Source of the DNA: a virus
Virus record (IMG/VR): IMGVR_UViG_3300009120_000016
Location: 1-20,593 of that record
Length of the DNA stretch: 20,593 nt
Reading direction: 5' to 3' (one strand)
The translations under genes and the position numbers were made by a program. Position 1 is the stretch's first letter; every line of letters begins with the position of its first letter. Below are positions 13,086-20,593 of this stretch, piece by piece. The notes under the pieces are model-generated. The model was given only the letters and a program-made list of their open reading frames with translations, had not been told where the DNA came from and searched no databases.

Positions 13086-13994
13086 ATGACGATGACAAAA
13101 GTCCAAGTAGTCTCTATGGCTATTCAAATGCTTGGCCAAAGAGGAATTACACTTATTAACAATCAGTCTGATATTGTTAATAGTGCTTCTTTTGCTTTTG
13201 ATATGCTGCTTCCAACTATCATTCAAAGGGGTGCATGGAGATTTGCAACAAAACTAGATTACCTTTGGATAAGCTCAAATAATCCAATATTGACTTACTG
13301 GACATACATATTTGATTTACCTGCAGACTACCTTAAGATGATAAGATTGTATCCTCAATCGTATGCTTGGGAAGTATATGGAAATCAGATTTATTCTAAC
13401 TTTGGTGGGCCGATTCTACAGATAGCAGGAACACCAATCACTGGGTTCAATAATTTTGCCAACACTTTAACTGCGGTCAATCATGGGTTTCCAGTTGGTG
13501 AACCACAAATTATTCAATTCCAAACAAATAATACGTTGCCAGACTTAGTCCCTGCTGTAACTTCTACAAACTTTTATTACGCAAGAGCAATTAATGCTAA
13601 TGATTTTGCTGTTTATTCTAGTGCATTAGAAGCGCAAAGTGACATCAATAGATTTGTTGTAGTTGATGCAGGAGCAGGAGCATCGGTAGAAGGGTTCGAA
13701 AATAACACATTTATAGAATATGTTTATTCTCCAGATCCAAATTTATTGCCTAATATATTTGGTATATATTTTTCTTATGAAATAGCAAACTTTCTATGCC
13801 TATCTAATGCTCAATACTCTCAGTACGCTCAATTCATAAGCGGACAGTTAGCTGAGCAGCGTGGTATAGCCCAAGCTTGGGATGCTATGAACAGACCGCA
13901 ACAAGGTATTGTGTCTCAACCTATCATTACAAATCGATTTGTCAGTGGCTTCCTTGGTGGTCCAACGGGCGGAGGCGCGGGCGCGAGTGGCTAA
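13086..13994 (+). CDS. Tail gatekeeper / adaptor (T7 gp11-type tail tubular protein A)
   Basis: A 302-residue protein. In T7-like phages gp11 forms the ring under the portal that holds the nozzle. Family features: N-terminal helical start (VQVVSMAIQMLGQRGI), N-S-A-S-F-A-F-D-M-L-L-P-T-I-I-Q-RGAWRFATK (residues about 32-56), then F-D-L-P-A-D-Y-L-K-M-I-R-L-Y (about 76-89), and a C-terminal helix (LAEQRGIAQAWDAMNRPQ). Between about residues 115 and 208 lies an extra beta-type module (NHGFPVG...TNFYYARAINANDFAVYSS...), also found twice in the nozzle and absent from short gp11-type proteins (T7 gp11 is about 196 residues). The ribosome site is weak. The ATG at 13092 is an alternative start. Confidence 0.8.
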   Translation: MTMTKVQVVSMAIQMLGQRGITLINNQSDIVNSASFAFDMLLPTIIQRGAWRFATKLDYLWISSNNPILTYWTYIFDLPADYLKMIRLYPQSYAWEVYGNQIYSNFGGPILQIAGTPITGFNNFANTLTAVNHGFPVGEPQIIQFQTNNTLPDLVPAVTSTNFYYARAINANDFAVYSSALEAQSDINRFVVVDAGAGASVEGFENNTFIEYVYSPDPNLLPNIFGIYFSYEIANFLCLSNAQYSQYAQFISGQLAEQRGIAQAWDAMNRPQQGIVSQPIITNRFVSGFLGGPTGGGAGASG

Positions 13995-16479
13995 TGTTAA
14001 TGTCATTCAATCATCATTTTCGTATGGCGAGCTGTCACCGCTTTTATATGCCCAAGCAAATTTCGAAGGATACCAAAAGGGCGTCAAGAATTCACAGAAC
14101 TGGTTATCTATACCTCAAGGCGGATTCATAAAACGTTGGGGCACCTCTGTATCTCTTAATACAACAGCTTTGTCTACTAATAAAAAATACATAGAAATAT
14201 CAACGTTTGCGTACGACCCTGGTACATCTTATCTTTTAATCTGGTCTAACAATTCTTTAAATATCGTATTTGAGAATGTAATTGTTGCGACAGTTGCGAC
14301 AACATATCCTCAAGAAATAGTTCAAGAACTGTACTTTGTCTCTGTTGATACAAGGTATATTATTCTTCACAAAAACAAACATTCCAGACAACTGATAAGA
14401 AGCGCTAGTGCCGCTAACCCAATTGCCGCGGTTGGCGCCAATACATTAGACGTTACCAACGCGTTAACCGTTGGTCAGATTCTACCTATCACTTTTACAA
14501 CAGCCGGAACACTTCCTACATCGAATCCTCAGCTTTATATTAACACCATCTATTACGCAAAAGTCCTTGGTGCAAACCAGATAGCCGTATACAATACCTC
14601 AGCAGATGCAGCAGCAGATGTAAATAGAATCACATACTCAGCACCAGGAGCAGGCGTTAGCAATGTTATCGTTCAAAATACATGGACATTATCTGATATT
14701 GCGTTTAGCAATTATCCGGCTTACGATTTTGACCAGTTTGCTACTTATTCTGCCGCTGGCTTTACTTTTCAAGTATCTGCCGTCTCTGGCACAATCGCAG
14801 CCCCTACAACTATTACGTCAAGTGCGGCAGTTTTTACCGCTGCAAATGTCGGAGGATTATTTACAGGCGGTGGCGGAGTTGCCAGAATAATTGGGTTCAC
14901 AAACGCAACCAACGTAACAGCAACCACATACGTGCCATTTAATGTCGCAGTTGGCGCGGCCGGAAGATTTTCAGGAGCAGAGGTTTTCCTTGGTGAGCCT
15001 GCATGGTCTGACGCGAGAGGGTGGCCAGCCGTTGGAGCATACTTCCAGGAACGTCTATGGCTTGCATCATCAAGAAGTATACCTAACGGATTGTGGGGTA
15101 GCTCATTATTTCAGGTATATGATTTTGATGATTCTGAGGAACTGGATAATAACGCCATAAGTGATTACTCCTGCAAAACTACTATACGAGCATTGAGTGC
15201 CGCCAAGACATTAATTGTTCATTGCGACGTTGGTATATATTCCACATCATTAACTGCAAACGTGCCATTGACACCCAGAACGTTTAATCTAGACGAACAA
15301 AACCCAGACGGTATAAACAATATTCAACCAGTATTTATTGATAACCAGATAATCTATGTCGATAAAGCTGCAAATAATGTCAAAAACATGAACTGGGATA
15401 TTGTCCAATCTTCATATGTTAATACGAACATATCCGTCCAAAGTTCTCATATCCCTAGCGCCCCAATTGATATGGCCACATTTTCGGAGCCCGTATACAC
15501 AGACGGTCTATATGTATTTATTGTTAATGAGGATGGAAGCCTAGCCATTTATCAAACGCTTTTAGAGCAAAATATTAGATCATGGACTCACGCAATAACT
15601 GATGATATTGCTGGACAGTTTGCTAGGGTTGCGACAATTAATAACAGATGCTGGTTTTTAATGATTCGATATATCTGGGCGATTAATAGAAGCGTCGCAA
15701 TTACAGGTATTGTAGGCACTTTTGCTTTTCGTACAGCCGCTCATGGTATTACTGTTGGTGAATTAGCTTATGTAACTTTTACAGGTGTTGTGCTGCCATC
15801 GACAAACCCTCAAATAGTGTTAAATCAATTTTATTGGGTTAGAGCTTTAACGGCAGATACTATTCAGGTTTTTGCAACATTAGCAGATGCTGAAGCAGAT
15901 ATTAACTTTATTAATGTTTTTGATTCAGGAACGTTAGCGTTTGTTGATATATGGGAATTAACGCCTAATTCATTTATTGAAGAGCTAAGGTATGACTATA
16001 AAACAGATTGCACAACCTTGATTGAAAACAACGTTCCGTTTAATTCAATAGTGCTGCCTGCATTTTACGCTGGAAAATTGGTTCAGGTTAAATCTACAGA
16101 TACTTATATTGGACTATTCGATGTCCCAGCAAATTTAACAATTAATCTTGGGGCGCCATACACCTCAGTCCAATCTGGCTTTGGTATTGATGCAACCCTT
16201 GAATTCTTACCTTTGTCCATGGGGCTGCCAACCGGACCAAACCTATATAACAGAAAGCATATAAGAACCTTGTATGTTCAGTATTATAATACTGCAGTTT
16301 TCAAGCTAAATGGCTATAATGTTCCAGGAATATTCCAAAATCCAATAAATCCAGTAAGCGGGGTTTATTATTCAACATCTATGGACGGATGGGACAGTTT
16401 CGCTTTTAATATTACTATTACCCAAAATCTTCCCTTAGAAACAACTATACTAGGGATTGGATATAATGTTGAGGTTTAA
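13987..16479 (+). CDS. Tail nozzle (T7 gp12-type tail tubular protein B)
   Basis: The nozzle tube at the tail tip. I place the start at GTG 13987 (MANVNVIQSSFSYGELSPL, 830 residues), 11 bases after GGAGG and overlapping the gatekeeper end by 8 bases. The frame is open upstream but lies inside the gatekeeper. The opening 'SFSYGELSPLLYAQANFEGYQKGVKNSQNWL...PQGGFIKRWGT' is the classic start of the family. Near residue 336, EPAWSDARGWPAVGAYFQERLWLASSR-S is another hallmark. Two copies of a beta module (about 142-231 and 568-652) match the one in the gatekeeper. The size is similar to T7 gp12 (about 794). It is expected to form a hexamer below the gatekeeper. Confidence 0.85.
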   Translation: MANVNVIQSSFSYGELSPLLYAQANFEGYQKGVKNSQNWLSIPQGGFIKRWGTSVSLNTTALSTNKKYIEISTFAYDPGTSYLLIWSNNSLNIVFENVIVATVATTYPQEIVQELYFVSVDTRYIILHKNKHSRQLIRSASAANPIAAVGANTLDVTNALTVGQILPITFTTAGTLPTSNPQLYINTIYYAKVLGANQIAVYNTSADAAADVNRITYSAPGAGVSNVIVQNTWTLSDIAFSNYPAYDFDQFATYSAAGFTFQVSAVSGTIAAPTTITSSAAVFTAANVGGLFTGGGGVARIIGFTNATNVTATTYVPFNVAVGAAGRFSGAEVFLGEPAWSDARGWPAVGAYFQERLWLASSRSIPNGLWGSSLFQVYDFDDSEELDNNAISDYSCKTTIRALSAAKTLIVHCDVGIYSTSLTANVPLTPRTFNLDEQNPDGINNIQPVFIDNQIIYVDKAANNVKNMNWDIVQSSYVNTNISVQSSHIPSAPIDMATFSEPVYTDGLYVFIVNEDGSLAIYQTLLEQNIRSWTHAITDDIAGQFARVATINNRCWFLMIRYIWAINRSVAITGIVGTFAFRTAAHGITVGELAYVTFTGVVLPSTNPQIVLNQFYWVRALTADTIQVFATLADAEADINFINVFDSGTLAFVDIWELTPNSFIEELRYDYKTDCTTLIENNVPFNSIVLPAFYAGKLVQVKSTDTYIGLFDVPANLTINLGAPYTSVQSGFGIDATLEFLPLSMGLPTGPNLYNRKHIRTLYVQYYNTAVFKLNGYNVPGIFQNPINPVSGVYYSTSMDGWDSFAFNITITQNLPLETTILGIGYNVEV

Positions 16480-16977
16480 ATGTCTTTAGAATTTTTATTG
16501 CTTGCAGCCCAAATAGGCGGTACCGTTCTTGAACAAAGAGGGAAGAGACGCGCCTTTAAGGAATACAAGAAAGGTACAGAACTAGAGATAGCACAAATTG
16601 ACCTACGACTAAAGCAGGAGCAGTTGGCTTCTGAAGAGCAGTCTTTGTTGTCTGTAGAGAAGGTTAGAGAAGTCTTAGCATCTCAACAAGCTTTGTTTGC
16701 TGCTCAGAAAAGAGTTCCAGGTGTTGGTAGCACAGCAGCTATAACTTCTAGAACCATTAGAGACTTTAATAGAGACGAATCATCTAGGGCTTTATCATTG
16801 GGATTTAGGCAGCAGTATTTAAATGCTCAGAAGGCTGCTAAACGCATGTCAATTGATAATGCGAAAAAAGATTACAAATCAGATATGTTTAGCAGTATCT
16901 TCAATAAGATTCCTTTTGGTACATTGTTTGGGGGAGGAGGCTCATCGGGCTCCCAATCTCCATTAGCGGGGTTATAA
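16480..16977 (+). CDS. Small internal virion protein (T7 gp14-like)
   Basis: A 165-residue protein starting on the base after the nozzle stop. The N-terminus is a short hydrophobic segment (LEFLLLAAQIGGTVLEQ), then a long Lys/Glu/Gln helix (about residues 25-75) and a glycine-flexible motif (VPGVGSTAAITSRTIRDFNRDESSRALS, about 88-115). The C-terminus is Gly/Ser-rich (FGTLFGGGGSSGS). This layout and position match the small internal proteins that leave the T7 head first and form a pore in the outer membrane. Assigned by pattern and order; sequence identity to gp14 is not claimed. Confidence 0.68.
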   Translation: MSLEFLLLAAQIGGTVLEQRGKRRAFKEYKKGTELEIAQIDLRLKQEQLASEEQSLLSVEKVREVLASQQALFAAQKRVPGVGSTAAITSRTIRDFNRDESSRALSLGFRQQYLNAQKAAKRMSIDNAKKDYKSDMFSSIFNKIPFGTLFGGGGSSGSQSPLAGL

Positions 16978-16978
16978 G

Positions 16979-19219
16979 ATGTCTAGAGGGCAAGAACCGC
17001 CACAATACGAAAGAACGCAAGGTATAGTTCCTGGAGCGCAGTCTGTTGACTTCAGCGTTGCCATGCGAGGCTCAGAATCATTTGCCAAGGCTCTTGGGGC
17101 AATTGGTGCTCAAATTGCTCAAAGAGCGTCTAATCAGCAAGCTACTCAATTAGGTATAGAAGCAGCTCAGAATCCAGGAAGAACTTTGCTTCCTGATATC
17201 AATGAAGCAACTGCTCATTTTAATGAAGCTTATAAAAATGAAGAATACAAAGTCCTACAGTTTGAAGGCGAGAAATACCTAAGCAACATCTACAATGATT
17301 TGGCTAGCGACCCAAATCCTACTTCAGAATCATTATTAGAGTTCGAGAAAAATGCTCAAAATGGAATTCAATCTATTCTTGGCCAATCTAAGGGACCTCA
17401 TGCTTCAGAGTTAAAAAGACATTTCGAAAAAGTCTATAACTCTCAATTCATGGACCTGTCTAATAAAGTTGAAGCTTCTAACAGAAGATATTTAAAAGAA
17501 CAAACAGCAGCTCAATTAGAACAGTCTTCTGATGGTATGGTAACTGCAATCAGGAATGGTGACGTTGAACTTGGGCAGTCATACTTCAATCAATCATTAA
17601 AGAATTTATACGAATCTGCTGCAATTAATAATACGCCATTAGAAAAGGTTGCAATTCAAGAGCAGCAGTTAAGGTCTCAGTATTTATCTGCTCAACTTCA
17701 AAAAGGTTATATTGATTCTCCAAATAAAGATAAGCCGAAATATTTAGCAGAAGCAAGAGATAATCTGCCTGAAGATATGTCTGCTGAAGACAAGGATTCT
17801 ATTGTTGCAGGTTTAGAGCAATTCTCTAGAAAGTATGATTCTGCATTTAAAGGTCAGCAGTATCTTAATTACAATCAAGCTAAAATGAAGATAGCTTCAA
17901 GAGAATTTACAGCTTCTGATTTAGCAGATTTAGAAGACAAGGTAAATGCGTATCAATTGTCAGATTTAGAAATTGAAGCAACAAAGGTTTCCGCCGCTGA
18001 ATCAAGGAATCTTTCATCTGCTCAAGAGATATTAAAGTATTCCGATAATCCAGTATTCCTAGCGAATCAAAGTGATAAAAACATAAACTACACGGTAGAT
18101 TCTGTAATATTGCCACAAGCAGAAGCCGAAAAAGGAGAACCATTATCACTGTCTGAGCAAGCAATGGTTTTATCAAACTTCAAGACTCCAGTCCCATCAT
18201 TGTCTAAAAGATTATCAGCAGCTATAAGAGACGGATCACCAATGGACTTGGTTGATGCATCGATAGCCGTGTCATTTGCTCAAGCTAATAATCCTGCATT
18301 GATTCGCAATATGAGTAAAGACGATATTGCTGTTGCTAATTTATATCAGTCAATATCAAAGAATCCAAAGTATTCAGGCGAAGAAGGCGCAATTAGGGCG
18401 CGTGATAGTGTCTATAATTTGACGCCAGAAATCAAAGAAGAAAGGCAAAGAAAAGTAGATGCTTACTATAAGAGCAAAGAATTGAATACATCTAAAGGCG
18501 CAATTAGGGAAGCAAGCAAATCCATTCAAACCGGATTCTTTAGCACAACAAAGAAATTACCTGCAGGTGCAAGTACAGTTTATTTGGATATCTTAAGAAA
18601 CGAAATCATGCGAAGCGGTGACCCTGTTATTGCTGAAAAAATGGCAAAAGACCAGATGAAAGAGATATATCAGGAAACAGATATCAATAACATTAGTGGC
18701 GAGGTCATGGTTAATGCGCCAGAGAAAGCTTACCCAAATTTAGGATATGTGCTAAAGAACGATATGGTTCGAGCATTAAAGGGTGTAGTAGATTCGAATA
18801 AACAAATGCAAGCAAATGGTGATTTTGTATTCACTGAGCTAGACTGGGAAAATGCACCAGATACTTCAAATATTTTAGATGAACCAATACATCAAGGTGA
18901 TTTGAAGATTAAGATTAACGGTAAGGAAAGGAAGGTTGTTGTTATATCTGATTTAGCGACACAGTTTTCTCCTGTACCACAAGCGACCTATGCGTTTGCT
19001 TATCTCGACGATAATGGTATATCACAGCCAATTCTATCCCCGACCGGGAAAGGGACACCTTATAGATGGATTCCAGATTCCGGCTTATATAAAGATATAG
19101 TAGATAATTATCCAAATATCCAATTAAAAATAGCGCAAGAAATAAAGCGAAAAGCTCAGGCTATACATCCGTCAGATAAAGACTTATCTACCTTGCAAGG
19201 AATTCCATTAAATGAGTAG
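16979..19219 (+). CDS. Medium internal virion protein (T7 gp15-like)
   Basis: A 746-residue protein, the same size as T7 gp15 (about 747). It is almost wholly helical with no membrane segment, rich in Q/A/N. The N-terminus (QYERTQGIVPGAQSVDFSVAMRGSESFAKALGAIG, residues about 8-42) is a start common to such proteins in podoviruses. Helical repeats such as LEEFEKNAQNGIQSIL-like and QEQQLRSQYLSAQLQKG (about 230-246) fill the middle, and the end is a beta-rich part (ITDLATQFSPVPQATYAFAYLDD region, about 655-680). Between the gp14-like and gp16-like genes, it should form part of the ejected periplasmic channel. The next ATG overlaps its stop by 8 bases. Confidence 0.72.
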   Translation: MSRGQEPPQYERTQGIVPGAQSVDFSVAMRGSESFAKALGAIGAQIAQRASNQQATQLGIEAAQNPGRTLLPDINEATAHFNEAYKNEEYKVLQFEGEKYLSNIYNDLASDPNPTSESLLEFEKNAQNGIQSILGQSKGPHASELKRHFEKVYNSQFMDLSNKVEASNRRYLKEQTAAQLEQSSDGMVTAIRNGDVELGQSYFNQSLKNLYESAAINNTPLEKVAIQEQQLRSQYLSAQLQKGYIDSPNKDKPKYLAEARDNLPEDMSAEDKDSIVAGLEQFSRKYDSAFKGQQYLNYNQAKMKIASREFTASDLADLEDKVNAYQLSDLEIEATKVSAAESRNLSSAQEILKYSDNPVFLANQSDKNINYTVDSVILPQAEAEKGEPLSLSEQAMVLSNFKTPVPSLSKRLSAAIRDGSPMDLVDASIAVSFAQANNPALIRNMSKDDIAVANLYQSISKNPKYSGEEGAIRARDSVYNLTPEIKEERQRKVDAYYKSKELNTSKGAIREASKSIQTGFFSTTKKLPAGASTVYLDILRNEIMRSGDPVIAEKMAKDQMKEIYQETDINNISGEVMVNAPEKAYPNLGYVLKNDMVRALKGVVDSNKQMQANGDFVFTELDWENAPDTSNILDEPIHQGDLKIKINGKERKVVVISDLATQFSPVPQATYAFAYLDDNGISQPILSPTGKGTPYRWIPDSGLYKDIVDNYPNIQLKIAQEIKRKAQAIHPSDKDLSTLQGIPLNE

Positions 19220-20593
19220 GCCTGTAGATTTTGGCGGATTAAAGTCTGGAATATATGAAATTGCGTCTACCATTCCAAAACAGCCATCACAGGAAGAAGA
19301 AACAAAATATGGCGTAATGGATACTGCAGCAGCAATGATTGCTAAAGATAATTTTTTACCTAACACGGTATGGAAATTATCTAACGAGCATTTAGCTTCA
19401 GCTGAATCTTTACAGTATTCTGGTACCGACGGATACGATCCTTTATCAGAAGATGAAAGAAACAAATACGACCCGAAGTATTGGCCAATTATTGCAACAG
19501 CTAGAAGCCCTCTAGAAGCTGGAAGAAAAGTTTTAAAAGCTCAAGAAGAGGAAGCTTACAATAAAGTAATTGAAAACGGTTCAATGACTGGCGCTCTTCT
19601 TGGTGGAGCATTTAATGCTGTTACATCACCATGGATTGCATTTCCTATAGCAAGGGCCGTGAATGCGCCAAAACTTTTAACTTCTTTCTCAGAAACGGCA
19701 AAAGGTATACCTGCGTTTGCTATCGGTGCAACTGTTGAAGAAGCTAATTTGCTATGGGCGCAAGAAACAAGAACCATTGAAGAATCCGCTTTTAACGTTG
19801 CATCAGCTACAGTTTTCGGCGGCATATTATCGGGAACTGGAAACGCATTAAGAAGCCTCAAGGTTGGTCTATACAAAGACCTTATAGAAGACACAATGAA
19901 AGGCTCTATGGCTAAGTTTGTTTATGATGGAACTAAGAGTAAATCAGTTGTAGGATTTGATGTCATAGATTCTGCTGGCGCCATGAGACGCATTGATTTA
20001 ACGTCTGACAATAAGCTTTTAGGCCTTGATAAGCAAGGAAAGATATCTACGGTAGCTCCTTTCTTTTGGTGGTCAGCAAAGTGGGGTAACCCGGTTGTCA
20101 AAGGTCTATCATCAAAATCTTCTACTGTTCGTCAGTTTGTTGATGATGCGTATGAGCATAACTTCCATGTAGTCAGTAGCGCTTTAAGAAAAGAAGAAAG
20201 AACCTCATCTCTTCAATCGTTGATTTCAGATTGGAGAGCAAAAGCATTAAACCACGATGGTGATTTAGCCGATTTTTATTATGAACAAATTGGTTTAGAT
20301 GCAAACGGGAACAAGATTGGTAATGCTATTAAGTCTGTATTTGCCAGTGGCGATGGTTACATGAAGTATGATGACTTCTTGAAACGCCATGCTATTGCAG
20401 TTATTAATGGCGGCGTAGATGAAGAGTTTCCTGTAATAGGTCGAGCAGCTAAAAATACCATAGACAAATATATAGCGCCCGCAACTGAAGAGCTAGTTAA
20501 GCTAAAGCTTTTGCCTCCAAACGTAACGCCTTATGGTGCATCTCAATATATGTCACGCATATATGATAAGGATTTTATTACAGCCAAAAGACC
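19212..20593 (+). CDS. Large internal virion protein, N-terminal part (T7 gp16-like), partial
   Basis: Starts at ATG 19212 (MSRPVDFGGLKSG), inside the last 8 bases of the previous gene, and stays open for 460 codons to the end of the window, so the 3' end is missing. It carries a Gly/Ala-rich region that could cross a membrane (MTGALLGGAFNAVTSPW, about residues 125-141, and AFNVASATVFGGILSGTGNA, about 195-214), then helices. The segment ASQYMSRIYDKDFI near the window end resembles the 'Y.PR.YD...I' sentence common in large podovirus internal or minor virion proteins. No lytic transglycosylase domain is visible in this part. It could lie beyond the window or on another gene. Confidence 0.65.
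   Translation, partial: MSRPVDFGGLKSGIYEIASTIPKQPSQEEETKYGVMDTAAAMIAKDNFLPNTVWKLSNEHLASAESLQYSGTDGYDPLSEDERNKYDPKYWPIIATARSPLEAGRKVLKAQEEEAYNKVIENGSMTGALLGGAFNAVTSPWIAFPIARAVNAPKLLTSFSETAKGIPAFAIGATVEEANLLWAQETRTIEESAFNVASATVFGGILSGTGNALRSLKVGLYKDLIEDTMKGSMAKFVYDGTKSKSVVGFDVIDSAGAMRRIDLTSDNKLLGLDKQGKISTVAPFFWWSAKWGNPVVKGLSSKSSTVRQFVDDAYEHNFHVVSSALRKEERTSSLQSLISDWRAKALNHDGDLADFYYEQIGLDANGNKIGNAIKSVFASGDGYMKYDDFLKRHAIAVINGGVDEEFPVIGRAAKNTIDKYIAPATEELVKLKLLPPNVTPYGASQYMSRIYDKDFITAKR

Overview
The window looks like a contiguous piece of an AT-rich tailed-phage genome (free phage or prophage) that infects a Gram-negative bacterium. The virion genes follow the T7-like podovirus order: portal, scaffold, major capsid, tail gatekeeper, nozzle, then small, medium and large internal virion proteins. 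Almost every gene is on the + strand, with Shine-Dalgarno sites and short overlaps. Readable promoters are of the host sigma70 kind; I saw no T7-type polymerase or promoter. There is no integrase, large terminase, lysis gene or polymerase in the window, so lifestyle and host cannot be settled. A low-GC gammaproteobacterial host is only a guess.

Region 1 (1-1720) is a replication and control block. A short winged-helix protein (66-443) precedes a full-length replication initiator of the same family (577-1452). The initiator gene contains two tandem 22-bp repeats plus a partial third, followed directly by an A-rich stretch. That is the layout of the lambda origin inside gene O, so 939-1065 is proposed as the replication origin. 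A 62-residue unknown follows. It converges with a 42-residue gene on the - strand, the only - strand gene I accept.

Region 2 (1720-3081) opens with a divergent control region. The - strand promoter has TTGACA and an extended -10, and carries two identical perfect 12-bp palindromes placed as repressor operators. A + strand promoter points into a lysine-rich 40-residue gene, a probable small terminase, a coupled 46-residue gene and a 113-residue basic protein.

Region 3 (3085-7066) is head assembly: portal, two small unknowns, scaffold, then a structured intergenic region of about 300 bp holding a terminator-like hairpin, an extended -10 promoter and a long leader, then the major capsid gene.

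Region 4 (7088-13038) is a block of five fibre or adhesin genes placed between capsid and gatekeeper, where T7 has none. The five recombine a few modules: a WG...YF...GD N-terminal domain (three genes), YadA-head-like repeats (three genes), a glycine-rich tip domain (two genes), and a shared C-terminal beta domain (two genes). One of them (9875-11167) has lost its normal C-terminus to an apparent 1-base deletion, and the expected ending is still readable in the next frame to 11238.

Region 5 (13086-20593) is the tail and ejection block: gatekeeper, nozzle and three internal virion proteins, the last running off the window. A roughly 85-residue beta-type module appears once in the gatekeeper and twice in the nozzle, in addition to their ordinary cores.
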